DNA from: Plutella xylostella
Lineage: Eukaryota > Arthropoda > Insecta > Lepidoptera > Plutellidae
Reading direction: 5' to 3'
DNA length: 64,000 nucleotides
Assembly: GCF_932276165.1 (NCBI RefSeq)
Contig: NC_063982.1
Span: forward strand, 1,629,501 to 1,693,500
Shown: piece by piece, positions 12,601-19,172 of the stretch
Numbering within the stretch: the first letter of the stretch is position 1
Layout of the letters: each line of letters starts with the position of its first letter
Notes under the pieces: model-generated
What the model was told of the DNA's origin: nothing
The model's input: only the letters and a program-made list of their open reading frames with translations
Database searches by the model: none
Translations under genes and position numbers: made by a program

Positions 12601-15600
12601 TGTATATTTGTCCCTGTCGCACGCGCACAGTAATAGTGCCCTAACGCTCGCACTGTAAGGCCCGGGTCTCCTATTTACTCCGTAGGTCGCGTCTAGTGTC
12701 ACCGCCGTAGGCCGCGTCACAATGTTCATTATGTCTACGCGCCAACGTCGGCGTGTGAGGGAGACCGAATCAGTACATTTCTATAGTGAGCATCGTGACG
12801 CGGCCTACGGCGTGACGCTGGACTCGACCTACGGCGTAAATAGGAGACCAAGGCCTAACCATGATGGCAGCGGCAGATGCAAAGATCAACGTACGATTTT
12901 CTATGTGCTTGCCGACCGGCCTTTAGACAGATAGATAGGTACATATTAACACCCAAGACACGAGTACAAACCTTTATTAGTACTACCCTTCAGCATAGCA
13001 GTCAAGGCCACTAAAGACTACACCATCATGTCATGGCGTCATACACTTGACTGTATAATAGTAAACAGACGCGGCGACACATCGGCAAGGGGGTGCGGCT
13101 CTACTACATCGGCGGTCAGTGTGTAGCGTATCTCACATGCACCAGTTATATATAATGATATATACACGTGAAATTATATAAACCAATATGTTGGGATATC
13201 TAACGCACGGCCATCCGACCCCAATCTAGGTAGAATCTGCTATAGGTATTGGACAGTTGATACAGCACGGTCGCTAAAAACGGGCATTGCCCTTTGTATA
13301 TTTGTCTCTGTCACACGCGCACAGTAATAGTGCCGTCATGCTCGCACAGTTACCTTGATATTGGCGGCAGAGATTGCAATTGCGTATGCGTATGCATGTA
13401 GAGGGTCAGACTGCTATGCCGAAGGGATCTATTCCCGGCCGAAACAGATATTTGTACTTGGGTCTTGGGTGTTAAAATGTATCTTTGTACGTATCTGTGT
13501 AGATATATCTAACCACTACTCTATAATGTCGTCATACACTCGACTGTATAATAGTGGAACAGACGCGGCGACACATCGGCAAGGGGGTGCGGCTCTACTA
13601 CATCGGCGGTCAGTGTGTAGCGTATCTCACATGCACCAGTTATATATAATATACACTTGAAATTATATAAACCAATATGAAGCGTCCGTAGTCGAGCGGG
13701 CCTCAGTGATCGTAACTGATCGCTGAGGTTAAGCAACAACTGACACGGTCAGCCATTGGATGGGTGACCAATTTCAAGTGGTGCTTTTCTGGACGCTTCC
13801 GTGCTTCGGACGGCACGTTAAACCGTGGGTCCCGGTTGCTGCTTCGGCAGCAGTCGTTAAGCCTAGTCAGAGGCCTTCGGGCAGCTTGAAAACATCTGAC
13901 AGTCGGGTTGCCCACTTACCCGACAACTCTCCCAGCACAAGCTTGCTTGTGTTGGGGTCCACCAACCCGCACTTGGCCAGCGTGGTGGACTAGGCCTAAA
14001 CCCTTCCTTCATTGGAAGGAGACCCGTGCCCCAGCAGTGGGGACGTAATGGGTCGTGATGAATAGCGATATCTCACGCACGACCATCCGACTCCAAGCTA
14101 GACAGAGCATATAATATGGGTATCGGACTGTAGATAAATCTAAAGCACGGTCGCTGAGCACAGCGAAAAATGGGCATTGCCCTTTATATGTTTGTCTCTG
14201 TTGCACGTGCACAGTAATAGTGCCTTCACGCTCGCACAGTAACCTTGATGGCGGGCGGCAGATGCAAAGGTCAACGTTCGATTTTCTCTGTGTTTGCCGA
14301 CCGGCCTTTAGACAGATAGATAGGTACATATTAACACTCAAGACCCGGGTACAATACAAATATCTGTCCCAGCCGGGAATAGAGCCCTTCGGCATAGCAG
14401 TCAGGGTCACTAACCACTACACCATCATGTCGTCATACACTTGACTGTATAATAGTAAACAGACGCGGCGACACATCGGCAAGGGGGTGCGGCTGTACTA
14501 CATCGGCGGTCAGTGTGTAGCGTATCTCACATGCACCATCAGTATTATCAACATGCACTCTGTCATGTACCTACTCACTGTCCCCGCGGTACAGGTCCGT
14601 TATCAACGAAGATAAAAAGGCGCCGTATTTATTGAAAATAGCAATATAGTAACGCTTATCTACGTCGGTAACGGACCTGTGCAGTAGTCTCCACTGCATA
14701 AGGTTTAAGGAAACCATCGTAATAATCGCGTGTTGGCCATAGCTGTTAAGCATTATTGTTTTTATAATAAATAAATAAATAAATAAATGTTAAACGTTAG
14801 CGTAAACAAACGTTTTTAATCCTTTCGTAATATGTGTAGGCAAAACTGTATCTAAATATTGTGAAATAGGCACTTATACATTTATTACAGTTTGCATGTA
14901 CAATGCTTTCACAACACACCCCTCTTTAAGCGCGAGGAATATATTTCGTCAGGCTTATATACATATATAAAGAACATTAAACATATCACATACCCCAGTC
15001 TCAGTCCCCAATGCGAGAAATCGCGTTCAATTCTGTCCATCTATGTGATCTTTGTCTCTGCACACCCAGAAAATATAGTCCATAATTTTATTATAACCTC
15101 ACTACATTACACTATGTAATATTTTAATTATGTAAATTTCAGGCGAGGTCTTCGCGGAATGTCTAAGCGACTCGTCCATATTCGTGCAGAGCCCCAACTG
15201 CAACCAGCGCTACGGCTGGCACCCGGCCACCGTGTGCAAGATACCGCCAGGTTAGTTCTATACACTGCGGTTCACGAAAGATGACCAAAAATTTAAGCGT
15301 TAAAGCAGCAAAAGGGTCAAAGGGCAAAACAGGAATTTTTAAATTGTTTTGGATATAACCGTCGATGCTACGGTTATGTCAGAAGCAAAGATATTTTAAT
15401 ACATATTATAATGCACTATCAAATAATTTTATATGTTTGTAAATAAACCAACCAATTCTCCTCTCCAGGTTGCAACCTGAAGATCTTCAACAACCAAGAG
15501 TTCGCGGCTCTTCTCTCCCAGTCGGTGTCTCAGGGCTTCGAGGCGGTGTTCCAGCTCACCCGCATGTGCACCATACGCATGAGCTTCGTCAAGGGCTGGG

Positions 15601-16226
15601 GCGCCGAGTATAGGTAACCTAGAACCTAAATTATGATACCTGACCTACGATACCTAACAGTAAAAAAAACAACGAAATTTTGGAGATTTTTGGGGCTTCA
15701 TAACTCGGAAACGGATTGACCGATCCGAATGAGACTTGTTTAGCTGGAAAGCCGACTAATTCGAGAGTATTCTAAGATATGTTTCATGAAAATCGGTCTA
15801 GCCGTTCGAAAGTTGTGCGCTCTTTAGTAATGCTTGTTTATAGTGCTGAAACGGTGTATACGATTCGAATGCAGTTTTACAAAGAACAGTTTATATGTCA
15901 CTCTGAGCCTTCCTTTCATGCAACCCTCGACTTAACCAATATATTTATTTTACTCCCTGGCCGATATTGGCTACGGTGACCGCTTTCTAGAATTATGAAG
16001 GGTCACGTTGGCTTACCCTATCATGTGCCCTAAGATCGTGGCAATATCCAATCTTATTAGTAAAAATGAGGCTATCATAACACATTATATTCCCGCCCAC
16101 AGACGCCAAACGGTAACATCGACGCCGTGCTGGATCGAGCTGCACCTCAACGGCCCCCTGCAGTGGCTGGACCGGGTGCTGACGCAGATGGGCACCCCGC
16201 ACCACCCCTGCAGCTCCATGTCCTAG
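682..16226 (+). CDS. Smox: SMAD2/3 (Smad on X), last five coding exons, MH2 domain
   Basis: Receptor-regulated SMAD of the activin/TGF-beta branch. It is phosphorylated by type I receptors, pairs with the co-SMAD and acts on DNA in the nucleus. Exons are 682-868, 7592-7689, 15143-15250, 15469-15613 and 16103-16226, with the stop TAG at 16224. All have AG/GT borders and the phases join exactly. The 219 visible residues read through the MH2 domain: PAFWCSISYYELN, VGETFHASQPS, SNSERFCLGLLSNVNRN, RLYYIGGEVFAECL, FVQSPNCNQRYGWHP, CTIRMSFVKGWGAEYRRQ, STPCWIELHLNGPLQWLD, and the C-terminal CSSMS (SSXS receptor phosphorylation site). TVTSTP and the SSMS end point to SMAD2/3 rather than SMAD1/5. The MH1 domain and linker lie left of the window. 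The intron at 869-7591 holds a Gypsy element, and the intron at 7690-15142 holds a LINE and an array of partial copies of exon 7592-7689. Confidence 0.95.
1531..2026. mobile_element. MITE with about 55-bp TIRs (TATAGTGCCACAAACTTATC family), copy 1
   Basis: It begins TATAGTGCCACAAACTTATC and ends with the reverse complement, closing in GGCACTATA. The TIR continues through CTGTTCCGGTGAGAGC to about 1587. A shorter, uninterrupted copy is at 29305-29521. The TA-rich ends suggest a Tc1/mariner-type target. A tRNA-derived SINE is inserted in the middle. Confidence 0.75.
1592..1945 (-). mobile_element. tRNA-derived SINE, family A
   Basis: Read on the minus strand it has a tRNA-like head at about 1868-1935: A box TAGCTCAGTCGG and B box GGTTCGAATCCCGGC. 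A body with CACATCTAGAT repeats and GACCAGCGTGGTGGGAAA follows, and it ends in a (AATAG)n tail. Full or partial relatives lie at 8024-8126, 20808-20970, 24337-24445, 36815-37133, 37655-37725, 51799-52075 and 60440-60525. The acceptor-stem halves do not pair, so it is not a tRNA gene. Confidence 0.8.
2221..2701 (+). repeat. Left copy of 219-bp direct repeat flanking the Gypsy element (SINE-interrupted)
   Basis: It starts CAGAGATGAGTAGTTATACG and ends CCTTGTAATTT next to the 5' LTR. The same sequence without the SINE is at 7315-7533, next to the 3' LTR. The left copy carries about 262 bp extra (2320-2581), a SINE plus an (AAT)n tract. This is far longer than any retroviral-type target duplication. 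Confidence 0.85.
2324..2580 (-). mobile_element. tRNA-derived SINE, family B
   Basis: On the minus strand it starts with a tRNA-like head: GGCGTAGTGGTTAGTGACCC as A box and GGTTCGATTCCCGGC as B box. It then has GCAGATATTTGTTTAAACAC and the GGCCGTGTGTGAGATGTCCC end, and is flanked by (AAT)n. Relatives are at 17628-17880, 43976-44232 and 54860-55117, with degenerate ones at 14340-14425 and 36094-36155. Confidence 0.8.
2703..2841 (+). repeat. 5' LTR of the Gypsy element
   Basis: The 139-bp LTR has TG...CA ends, TATATATAAG as a likely TATA box (about 2751-2760) and AATAAA at 2786-2791. It matches the 3' LTR base for base as far as I can read. Confidence 0.92.
2934..7112 (+). CDS. Gypsy gag-pol polyprotein, intact 1392 aa
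   Basis: A single ORF encodes capsid and the replication enzymes of the retrotransposon. Visible in order: a Gag region (residues 1-210); a Cys pair plus a CX2CX4HX4C zinc knuckle at about residue 235; an aspartic protease with DSGSG at about 302; reverse transcriptase at about 420-660, with the WLDD variant of the YxDD box near 586; RNase H around 730; an HHCC zinc finger ending CDTC near 990; a DDE integrase with HIDYM, VSDND and NGQAEN; and an acidic Ser-rich tail. All catalytic residues I can place are present and there is no stop or frameshift. The middle of gag and the RNase H/integrase junctions are strikingly GC-rich against the AT-rich surroundings. No envelope gene. The family resembles the K02A2.6-like Gypsy proteins common in insect annotations. 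Confidence 0.93.
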   Translation: MASVIGNLSVFDYKIHEWEIFHGRLLQFIKLNNIEEEHKSAVLLTHISEDAYKLVRNLAYPRSVEEVDFHGLVKLLNGHFTPKRSIFADRARFYDASRGDGESVEDWAARLRGLAIYCEFGGALDTLLLDRFVLGLGAGPERDRLVEQDAVTLTLAKAMEMAQQAACARAARAAMHAAEAPVYRAGCERRAAPPPAPRRAEPGGAPAAAESTQRCAVCGLKAHEAIKCRFKNYKCRKCGEKGHLKKVCKKAGSHLHNVEADAEVPGVPECEDCQCFNVRYVSYDPIKVTVNVNNVNLSMEIDSGSGTCIISHDLYIDRFRNCNLQKCNIRMCLYNGHKITPVGYFVARVTYLNQTEDVRFYVIKNGGPPLLGREFMSKFNMHFTTSVNNVALSVPDVDVQQLMKQYPDIWKDELGCFNKFEVDLHLKDGATPKFFKPRNIPFALKERVEEELDRLVRAGILVPVRYSQYATPIVPVLKENGKVKIAGDYSCTLNKDMEIDKYPLPRIEEVFAKIGGGEHYSKIDLSNAYNQCKLSEPSQILTTINTTKGLFKYTRLLYGLANAPAIFQRLMENLLAGIEGVSVWLDDICVTGPNKQVHMSRLNEIFKRLQDAGLRLQKAKCSFFQDSVTYLGYVIDKHGLRTCPTKVEAILKAPAPTNVLEVKRFLGVVNYYRNFIPNASSLLAPLHELLKAGARWEWTRRHGDALAAVRRELASDRVLAHFDPAAQLVLAVDAGPAGLGAVLVHVDDQGRERPIAFASRSLLPSERNYSQIHKEATAIIFGVKHFHQYLYGRRDPFILKTEHRPLIAIFDKNKGVSVTAASRLQRYALILSAYNYSVQYISSSNNLIADYFSRSPLAAGVVEGDDGDLPSLKFLTANVEPLSFESIKRASNLDPVIKTVMNYMEHGWPRKIMCKSVLPYFQVKTDLEVNDGCLFRGHRVVIPVVHRKQMLGELHSGHFGIVKTKSKARSRMWWPGIDGDIEQWIGACDTCAGLRAAPPRAAPAPWPRPAGPWQRIHIDYMSIGNLTYLIVIDAYSKWLECIYMNCGTSTQALIAKLKHLMSVFGVPTVIVSDNDVKICSAEFLTFCKNNGIKYVTSPIYHPCSNGQAENSVKCSKKMIKCILADNSNVSSHCIQDKLLSFLFEYRNTVHCATGMTPARLMFGRDLRSRLDLIKPPTHLTTTGTSASDELKPLNRSRCFEEGETVLAKWFTARKFIWSPGVIKRKIGNRMYEIYFNDFDTLGTRHVDQILKCKEPRNVEEKRIVHTQDSYVNTPVIIYDAPVRPLSPPPSPRASSSSENVSSEGSREQSVTEAAAVSEGDESNSAGDAGGGEGEGMITCDDNATSSGLERTDDVDESSANVHRDLDDVNIDIVNNNGRTLRPRKNIDYKQYF
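7176..7314 (+). repeat. 3' LTR of the Gypsy element
   Basis: Identical to the 5' LTR and preceded by a polypurine tract. It is followed directly by the right copy of the 219-bp direct repeat. Confidence 0.92.
7315..7533 (+). repeat. Right copy of the 219-bp direct repeat
   Basis: It matches 2221-2701 once the SINE in the left copy is removed, from CAGAGATGAGTAG to CTTGTAATTT. It continues directly into the Smox intron leading to the exon at 7592. Confidence 0.85.
7592..7689 (+). CDS. Smox: Smox MH2 exon, intact copy (copy 1)
   Basis: This is the functional 98-bp exon. It has a pyrimidine-rich acceptor (tttcattccag) and donor GTCAGT. It encodes the stretch from FCLGLLSNVNRN to RLYYIGG, and both its phases match the neighbouring exons at 868 and 15143. 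Four 3'-truncated relatives follow within the next 7 kb, so it is the parent of a local duplication array. Confidence 0.95.
7736..7866. mobile_element. Hairpin MITE (GGGCTAGCACGGGGCGC family), copy 1
   Basis: The ends GGGCTAGCACGGGGCGCA and TGCGCCTCGTGCTACTAGC pair, and inside them AAGACACGACAAAAG faces CTTATGTCACGTCTTAA. A second copy lies at 44766-44895. Non-coding. Confidence 0.7.
8139..8221 (+). pseudogene. Partial copy 2 of the Smox MH2 exon
   Basis: Matches the 7592-7689 exon from CAACGTGAACCGC to the donor, with three third-position-type changes (CGCCAC, GTGCGG, CTCTAC). The 5' end of the exon and the acceptor are missing, and the upstream frame has stop codons, so it cannot replace the real exon. 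Its donor GTCAGTGT is intact. The LINE at 8228-12428 cuts it from the rest of its unit, which resumes at 12435. Confidence 0.85.
8550..11507 (-). CDS. LINE ORF2: endonuclease and reverse transcriptase
   Basis: Encodes the enzyme that nicks target DNA and reverse-transcribes the LINE RNA. The N-terminus reads MTVTIIHQNVNRLGRK, typical of an apurinic-like endonuclease. That domain includes LTEHWL, YRQP, IIMGDININ and the SDH motif. The RT has FRPISQIPIISKIFE, VPQGSVMGNNLF and the catalytic FADD. A Cys-containing C-terminal region follows (PRREDKLYCPGCR). I took the start at 11507, 23 bp past the ORF1 stop; the frame stays open upstream to an ATG at 11702 overlapping ORF1. About 985 residues with no stop. 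CR1, L2 or Jockey clade; a phylogeny would be needed to choose. Confidence 0.88.
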   Translation of the reverse strand: MTVTIIHQNVNRLGRKTFKLECELQLQPLLQDGADILCLTEHWLETYQLRQVNILNLKLCAQYCRPSREGGGACIYSRPSLLTIERKEVAELSVEMHFEVCAAECVGLDLIVVCIYRQPKGDLSLFYSKLNELFSLNTIQNYKVIIMGDININLLVKSTHSKCLIDIVKSSGFISVINFPTRITETSKTCIDHAYTNVLKSDILLNESINLNISDHLGVILILNLYNNCKKNNPTSQTRLFSECKINAFTNALCMYDWDSLMKKYICPGEQLNSVINITKHMYDVHFPIRTYPSKSSSSAWVSDRARSLRKQISSKKHELLKPNCNIQTNVQLLDLEIKYNSELYNSRKQFLNNSITKYDGSNMCKKVWQVISSETCRTGNNNALNVLVSKTSVDTVDSEGARDAAAATAAALNRFYIEANNNSAKPEIKKAITFLNTYLPDQIPTISFKCFTLLDILKVVKNIKRKKSKDIYDMSTLVLDYLPPVLISLLCYLFNECVQCGIYPEALKIIKVQPVYKGKGDMHILKNFRPISQIPIISKIFENLISQQLMLFFNTNNLLNKQQYAYQAGRSTVHAARDVLTKLMSHLDAGRQVAAIFCDLSRAFELVDHSLILNKLKLYGVNGYFLETIASFLHERKQSTRVNNAQSNLETIGPCAVPQGSVMGNNLFLILINDLTTASENVDYVLFADDGCVIVNAESYEQLKSKLNKTISDLSNWFAANGMALNVEKTNIIHFQMRKTRGHELNIVCNNLLVPQVDTVKYLGFTFDSGLTWIPQIDNICSKLSSASYALSRLKPTLSEDNMKKAYFGYFHSILSYGVDIWANSTDAGRAFRSQKRALRIIAGVPWDTPAKQLFIKLKILTLPCLYILEIAKYVRRNLSLFPTNKDVRPNTCPRREDKLYCPGCRLTKSNKLIHIIGPKIYNVIPENIKNETNEATFTKKLKNMLVNSACYTINEFFDLTSPTHALLVPTTNSNSHNDEKQCV
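11530..12360 (-). CDS. LINE ORF1, 276 aa
   Basis: The nucleic-acid-binding partner of ORF2. It opens with a heptad-like segment (residues 1-50, VVQGLVGTVASLTTKVSALE) likely to form a coiled coil. A long Ser/Thr/Ala/Pro-rich linker follows, then a basic patch (SRRKRKPS) and a folded C-terminal part. No CCHC knuckle is visible, which argues against the classical Jockey type. It lies directly 5' of ORF2 in the same transcript. Confidence 0.8.
   Translation of the reverse strand: MAYKALESVVQGLVGTVASLTTKVSALETLICDQNALIKTQSLAINQLVLQSTSKTSSTTQSAAATAPPQQTTRPTRKKATPTISAAAAVRVGNRTANASPALTSRKTTLSEDCRQTPIATPPTTPSTPITAITNNLDNVPNEKPNNNEKWTTVSRRKRKPSIAAIQGSAQNTTIKGVDVHKHLHGCFFKKSTKPEDVIEHLRGIHAEGQYTAELIASKRDTYASFKIGIPTSIFDKFTTAEAWPVNISISEWLPFLSRPKDTTSTTTEDDTHSQK
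13065..13114 (+). pseudogene. Partial copy 3 of the Smox MH2 exon
   Basis: The last 50 bp of the exon (ACAGACGCGGCGACAC to ATCGGCG) with the donor GTCAGTGTGTAGCG. The 5' half and acceptor are lost. It carries the same GTGCGGCTCTAC variants as copies 2 and 4. Confidence 0.85.
13555..13608 (+). pseudogene. Partial copy 4 of the Smox MH2 exon
   Basis: Same fragment as copy 3 plus GTGGA at its left end, again with an intact donor. A 5S-derived SINE lies 70 bp downstream, inside this unit. Confidence 0.85.
13679..14060 (+). mobile_element. 5S-rRNA-derived SINE, copy 1
   Basis: The head carries the internal pol III control region of 5S rRNA: TGAGGTTAAGCAAC, GGTCAG and TTGGATGGGTGACC in the right order and spacing. 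The body (CGGTTGCTGCTTCGGCAGC) and 3' part (GACCCGTGCCCCAGCAGTGG, then GGTCGTGATGAAT) resemble the 3' end of the local RTE-type LINE. About 382 bp. The other copy is at 58754-59141. Confidence 0.85.
14459..14508 (+). pseudogene. Partial copy 5 of the Smox MH2 exon
   Basis: Same 50-bp fragment; it has GTGCGG but keeps the parental CTGTAC. The donor is intact. The intron similarity ends about 40 bp further on, closing the array. Confidence 0.85.
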
Positions 16227-16240
16227 TGCCGGTGTGTACA

Positions 16241-16500
16241 CAGTCATCATCATCATCATCATCATCTCAGCCATGGGACGTCCACTGCTGGACATAGGCC
16301 TCTCCCAAGGAGCGCCACAACACTCGGCCCTCGGCCTTCCTCATCCAGCCACTACCGGCTACCCGCCTAAGGTCGTCGGTCCAGCGGGCAGGAGGGCGTC
16401 CCACGCTGGGTTTGCCTGTTCGTGGTCTCAGGCCTAAAACTCTTCCTATATTGGAAAGAGAACCGTGCCCCAGCAATGGGGACTTGATTGGTTGTGATCA
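16241..16500 (-). mobile_element. RTE-type LINE 3' fragment
   Basis: On the minus strand it reads RPPARWTDDLRRVAGSGW and SLGEAYVQQWTSHG, the end of an RTE-like RT ORF, followed by (ATGATG)n at 16241-16266. It starts 14 bp after the Smox stop codon, so it forms part of the Smox 3' UTR. Relatives: 19870-20250 (-), 28100-28165 (-), 30590-30715 (-), 33735-33840 (-), 38195-38395 (+), 61520-61690 (+). Confidence 0.8.
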
Positions 16501-16600
16501 TGATCCTTGAAATTAATTAATTTCGTCAAAAGTAACATGATCTTTTTCGTTTCCAGATTATAACCCTTCGCTTTGGAGTAGCTGACGATATGAAACAAGA

Positions 16601-16606
16601 AATAAA
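16601..16606 (+). terminator. Candidate Smox poly(A) signal
   Basis: AATAAA 375 bp after the Smox stop. Further AATAAA-like sites exist downstream, so longer 3' UTRs are possible. Confidence 0.45.
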
Positions 16607-17575
16607 CTCTAAAACAAAAATAAAATATACATACAAAATGGTACGTAGCTCAAAACACAGAAATACCTCTGCTGACTATTTTATTTTTATTTAAATAATT
16701 ATCTTTGATATACATTTATTGTGTAGATGTTCCCATGTTGACTGTGCGAAAGTGCTTTTTGCTAAAAGCGCATTATTACAATCATTGTCATCAGCCCATA
16801 ATAGTCATGTGTGTATGTTATAAATTTCAAAGTGCAAAATTTAAAATGTCAGATATTACATCCATGGTTCTACAATATTTTCGCACAGCAAACATACGTA
16901 AATACGTATATAGATGCCCGTAAACTGTCATACAACGGCTGCTACACAGGATCTTTATTGACGTCGATAAACTCAATTAATCGGCCAATCACCGCGCCGT
17001 TCATCTACGCCGATAACGAATCCGTGTAGCGGTAGCAGAGCGTATGAATGTTGCTGTAGTCCCATTAGTTAAGAGTTCTAGTCTAAAAAAAATAAGGACA
17101 TAACAAAAAATATAGACACGGATTTAAATCTTGAGATGTGACTTTTTGGAGTTTTATAAACGACTTCAAAAAAGGAGGAGGTTCTCAATTCCTCTGATCA
17201 TAGATTTTATGTAAAATGCAAAAAAAAAATAAGCAATTTATAATCAAAGCTACATGAAGGTACATCTATGGATTTAAATCTATCAATGCAGTTTTGAAAT
17301 GAAAATGAAAGTATTGGCAAAAAGATCAACTAAACCTAGATTTCATTTGAAAAAAAGGTCTTTAAATTAGAGGGCCTAAGCTAAAACTACCAGTATATAA
17401 ATTCTTGTACTAAGAAATATAATTTTTACATAAAATATGTAAGTAATATTTTTGTGGAACAAAATGATGGTAAGTACAAGTGAAAAATGTATTTAAGACA
17501 AACAATAATTTATTTTCATAGCAAAACGAAACACGTATGATTTGAGCTTTGTTAAGTGAAGAAACCAATATTTGT

Positions 17576-17916
17576 ATATGTTACGGCTAATGTTAGCTGT
17601 GAAAATAAACTTACGATTTATTAGTGACGACCGAATGGCGTAGTGGTTAGTGACCCTGACTACTGAGCCGAAGGTCCCAGGTTCGATTCCCGGCTGGGGC
17701 AGATATTTGTTTAAACACAGATATTTGTTCTCGGGTCTTGGATGTGCCCGTAAAATGGCAATAGGCCCGCCCCCTATTACATTGGGATAACATAAACACT
17801 GGCGAAAAGTTGGTGCTGCAATGCACCTCTGCCTACCCCGCAAGGGAGTACATTAGTACAAGGTGTGAGTGTTTGTGTTTTTTTTTAATCTACAGTTTAT
17901 CTTCTAACATTAGCCG
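17576..17916. mobile_element. Inverted repeat enclosing a family B SINE
   Basis: ATATGTTACGGCTAATGTTAG near 17576-17597 is answered by CTAACATTAGCCGTAACATA at 17896-17916. Between the arms lies a SINE on the plus strand (17628-17880) with tRNA-like head, CCCCCTATTACATTGGGA, CCCCGCAAGGGAGTACATTA and an oligo-T end. Confidence 0.75.
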
Positions 17917-18599
17917 TAACATATAAGCACATTATTATGTTTTGAATTAGATTTAAGATACACGTTAGGAGTTATGGATAGTTATATGGGTAAGAAAGTA
18001 AAGTTTTTTACAAATATTATACTACAACAAGCAATAGTCGTTTTGAGATTATCTTTAAGTTTTTATTATCACAATGTAAAGTAAAAATGTTTTATTTCTT
18101 GTATTGTTATATAAAGAAACGGTATGCCATGTTACGAAGCATTTAGTTTTTTAACCAATTTAACACGAAAATGATTATTCACGTTTTAAATAGAGTATCA
18201 TCTATATATTTTATTCATTTTTAATAATAATTGTTTAGGTATAGAAAGTGTACCTAAATTATGATATTTTATTAAGTTTTATTTGAATTGGACATTGATG
18301 GTTGAGTGTTTGATATAATAGAGTGTTGTATTTTATAAAATACAGTTTAGCATGTACATACATTCATTTGCGTTTTCTTATTACATCTAGTTCGGCCCAA
18401 ACCACTTGATCAAAGTATGCTGCGATAAGACTTGTGTGCTTCCTCAAACTAACCAACTGTCAATCTTTGAAATAATGAATAGGCGGTTTGTTAGTTTGAC
18501 AAGGTACAAAAGTGGATTCGCTGGCGACTTATCAAGTAGTTTGGACGTAACTGTATAATATTATAATTATAATTGCATGCGTCGTGGACAATGTTGGTT

Positions 18600-18960
18600 A
18601 GAAAGTGTTTAAAATCACCACAATGAAAGAACAAAGAAAGAAAACATTTATTTGACACAATGAACAACAAAAACAGAATAAGAAAGAAAAAGAATACAAC
18701 AAAAAAATAACAATACAGAAAATATACAATACAAACAACAAGGTTGCCCAGAGCGTTAAATCGTCACCAGCTCAGCATGTGCTGTGGCCACTGGTTTTGA
18801 GCCTGCCCTTAATAATGGTGAGCTCAGTCACAATGTATAAAGCAAAGTCGCTTCCATCTGTATGTATCTTTATGCTTAGATTTCCTGTTCCCCTTCGGAT
18901 TGACTGTTCCATCACTCTCATTGGCCAATCGCCCGGATGATCAACACATCCTAATCCTAA
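18600..18960. other. A-rich non-coding stretch
   Basis: Begins with an A-rich run (AAAGAACAAAGAAAG...) and continues into CAGCTCAGCATGTGCTGTGG. It looks like the poly(A)-side end of an old retroelement, but no family can be named and no ORF is present. Confidence 0.3.
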
Positions 18961-18962
18961 CT

Positions 18963-19172
18963 AAGTAATATTATAAATGCGAAAGTAACTGTGTGTGTCT
19001 GTCTGTTTACTGCCATTAAAAAAAGTTTTCCCGTGGGAATTCCGGGATAAAAAGTATCTCAGGATCTAGACCATATCCATACAAAATTTCATTCAAATCC
19101 GTTCAGTAGTTTTGGCTTGAAAGAGTAAACAGACAGACAGAAAGACACAGTTACTTTCGCCTTTATAATATT
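18963..19172. mobile_element. Short TIR element (TAATATTATAAATGCGAAAG family)
   Basis: The ends TAATATTATAAATGCGAAAG and CTTTCGCCTTTATAATATTA are inverted copies. The middle has TTTTCCCGTGGGAATTCC and AATCCGTTCAGTAGTTTTGG. This is an abundant lepidopteran non-autonomous element that has been linked to Helitrons. Fragments: 34663-34760, 41010-41213, 42760-42935, 53335-53400. Confidence 0.7.

Larger units (their letters stand above)
12429..14545 (+). repeat. Tandem array of units led by Smox exon fragments
   Basis: Units of about 0.5 kb (13065 to 13559 is 494 bp; 13559 to 14459 is 900 bp with a SINE inserted). Each holds an exon-2 3' fragment, donor, GTGTAGCGTATCTCACATGC, TATATATAAT, a GGGATATCTCACGCACGGCC block and a decayed family B SINE. 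The first unit begins at exon copy 2 (8139) and is split by the LINE. The array lies inside the Smox intron and has no coding role I can see. Confidence 0.82.

Noticed and set aside
13681..13785. Apparent 5S rRNA gene
   Set aside because: Only the internal promoter region is 5S-like; both ends diverge and the same 380-bp unit recurs at 58754 with a target duplication.
8139..14508. Smox exon copies as alternative coding exons
   Set aside because: They lack the acceptor and the first half of the exon, and upstream frames contain stops; no in-frame MH2 domain could result.
14571..14753. 60-residue minus-strand ORF near 14.6 kb
   Set aside because: No domain, no splice context, no repeat of the frame elsewhere; in a Smox intron.
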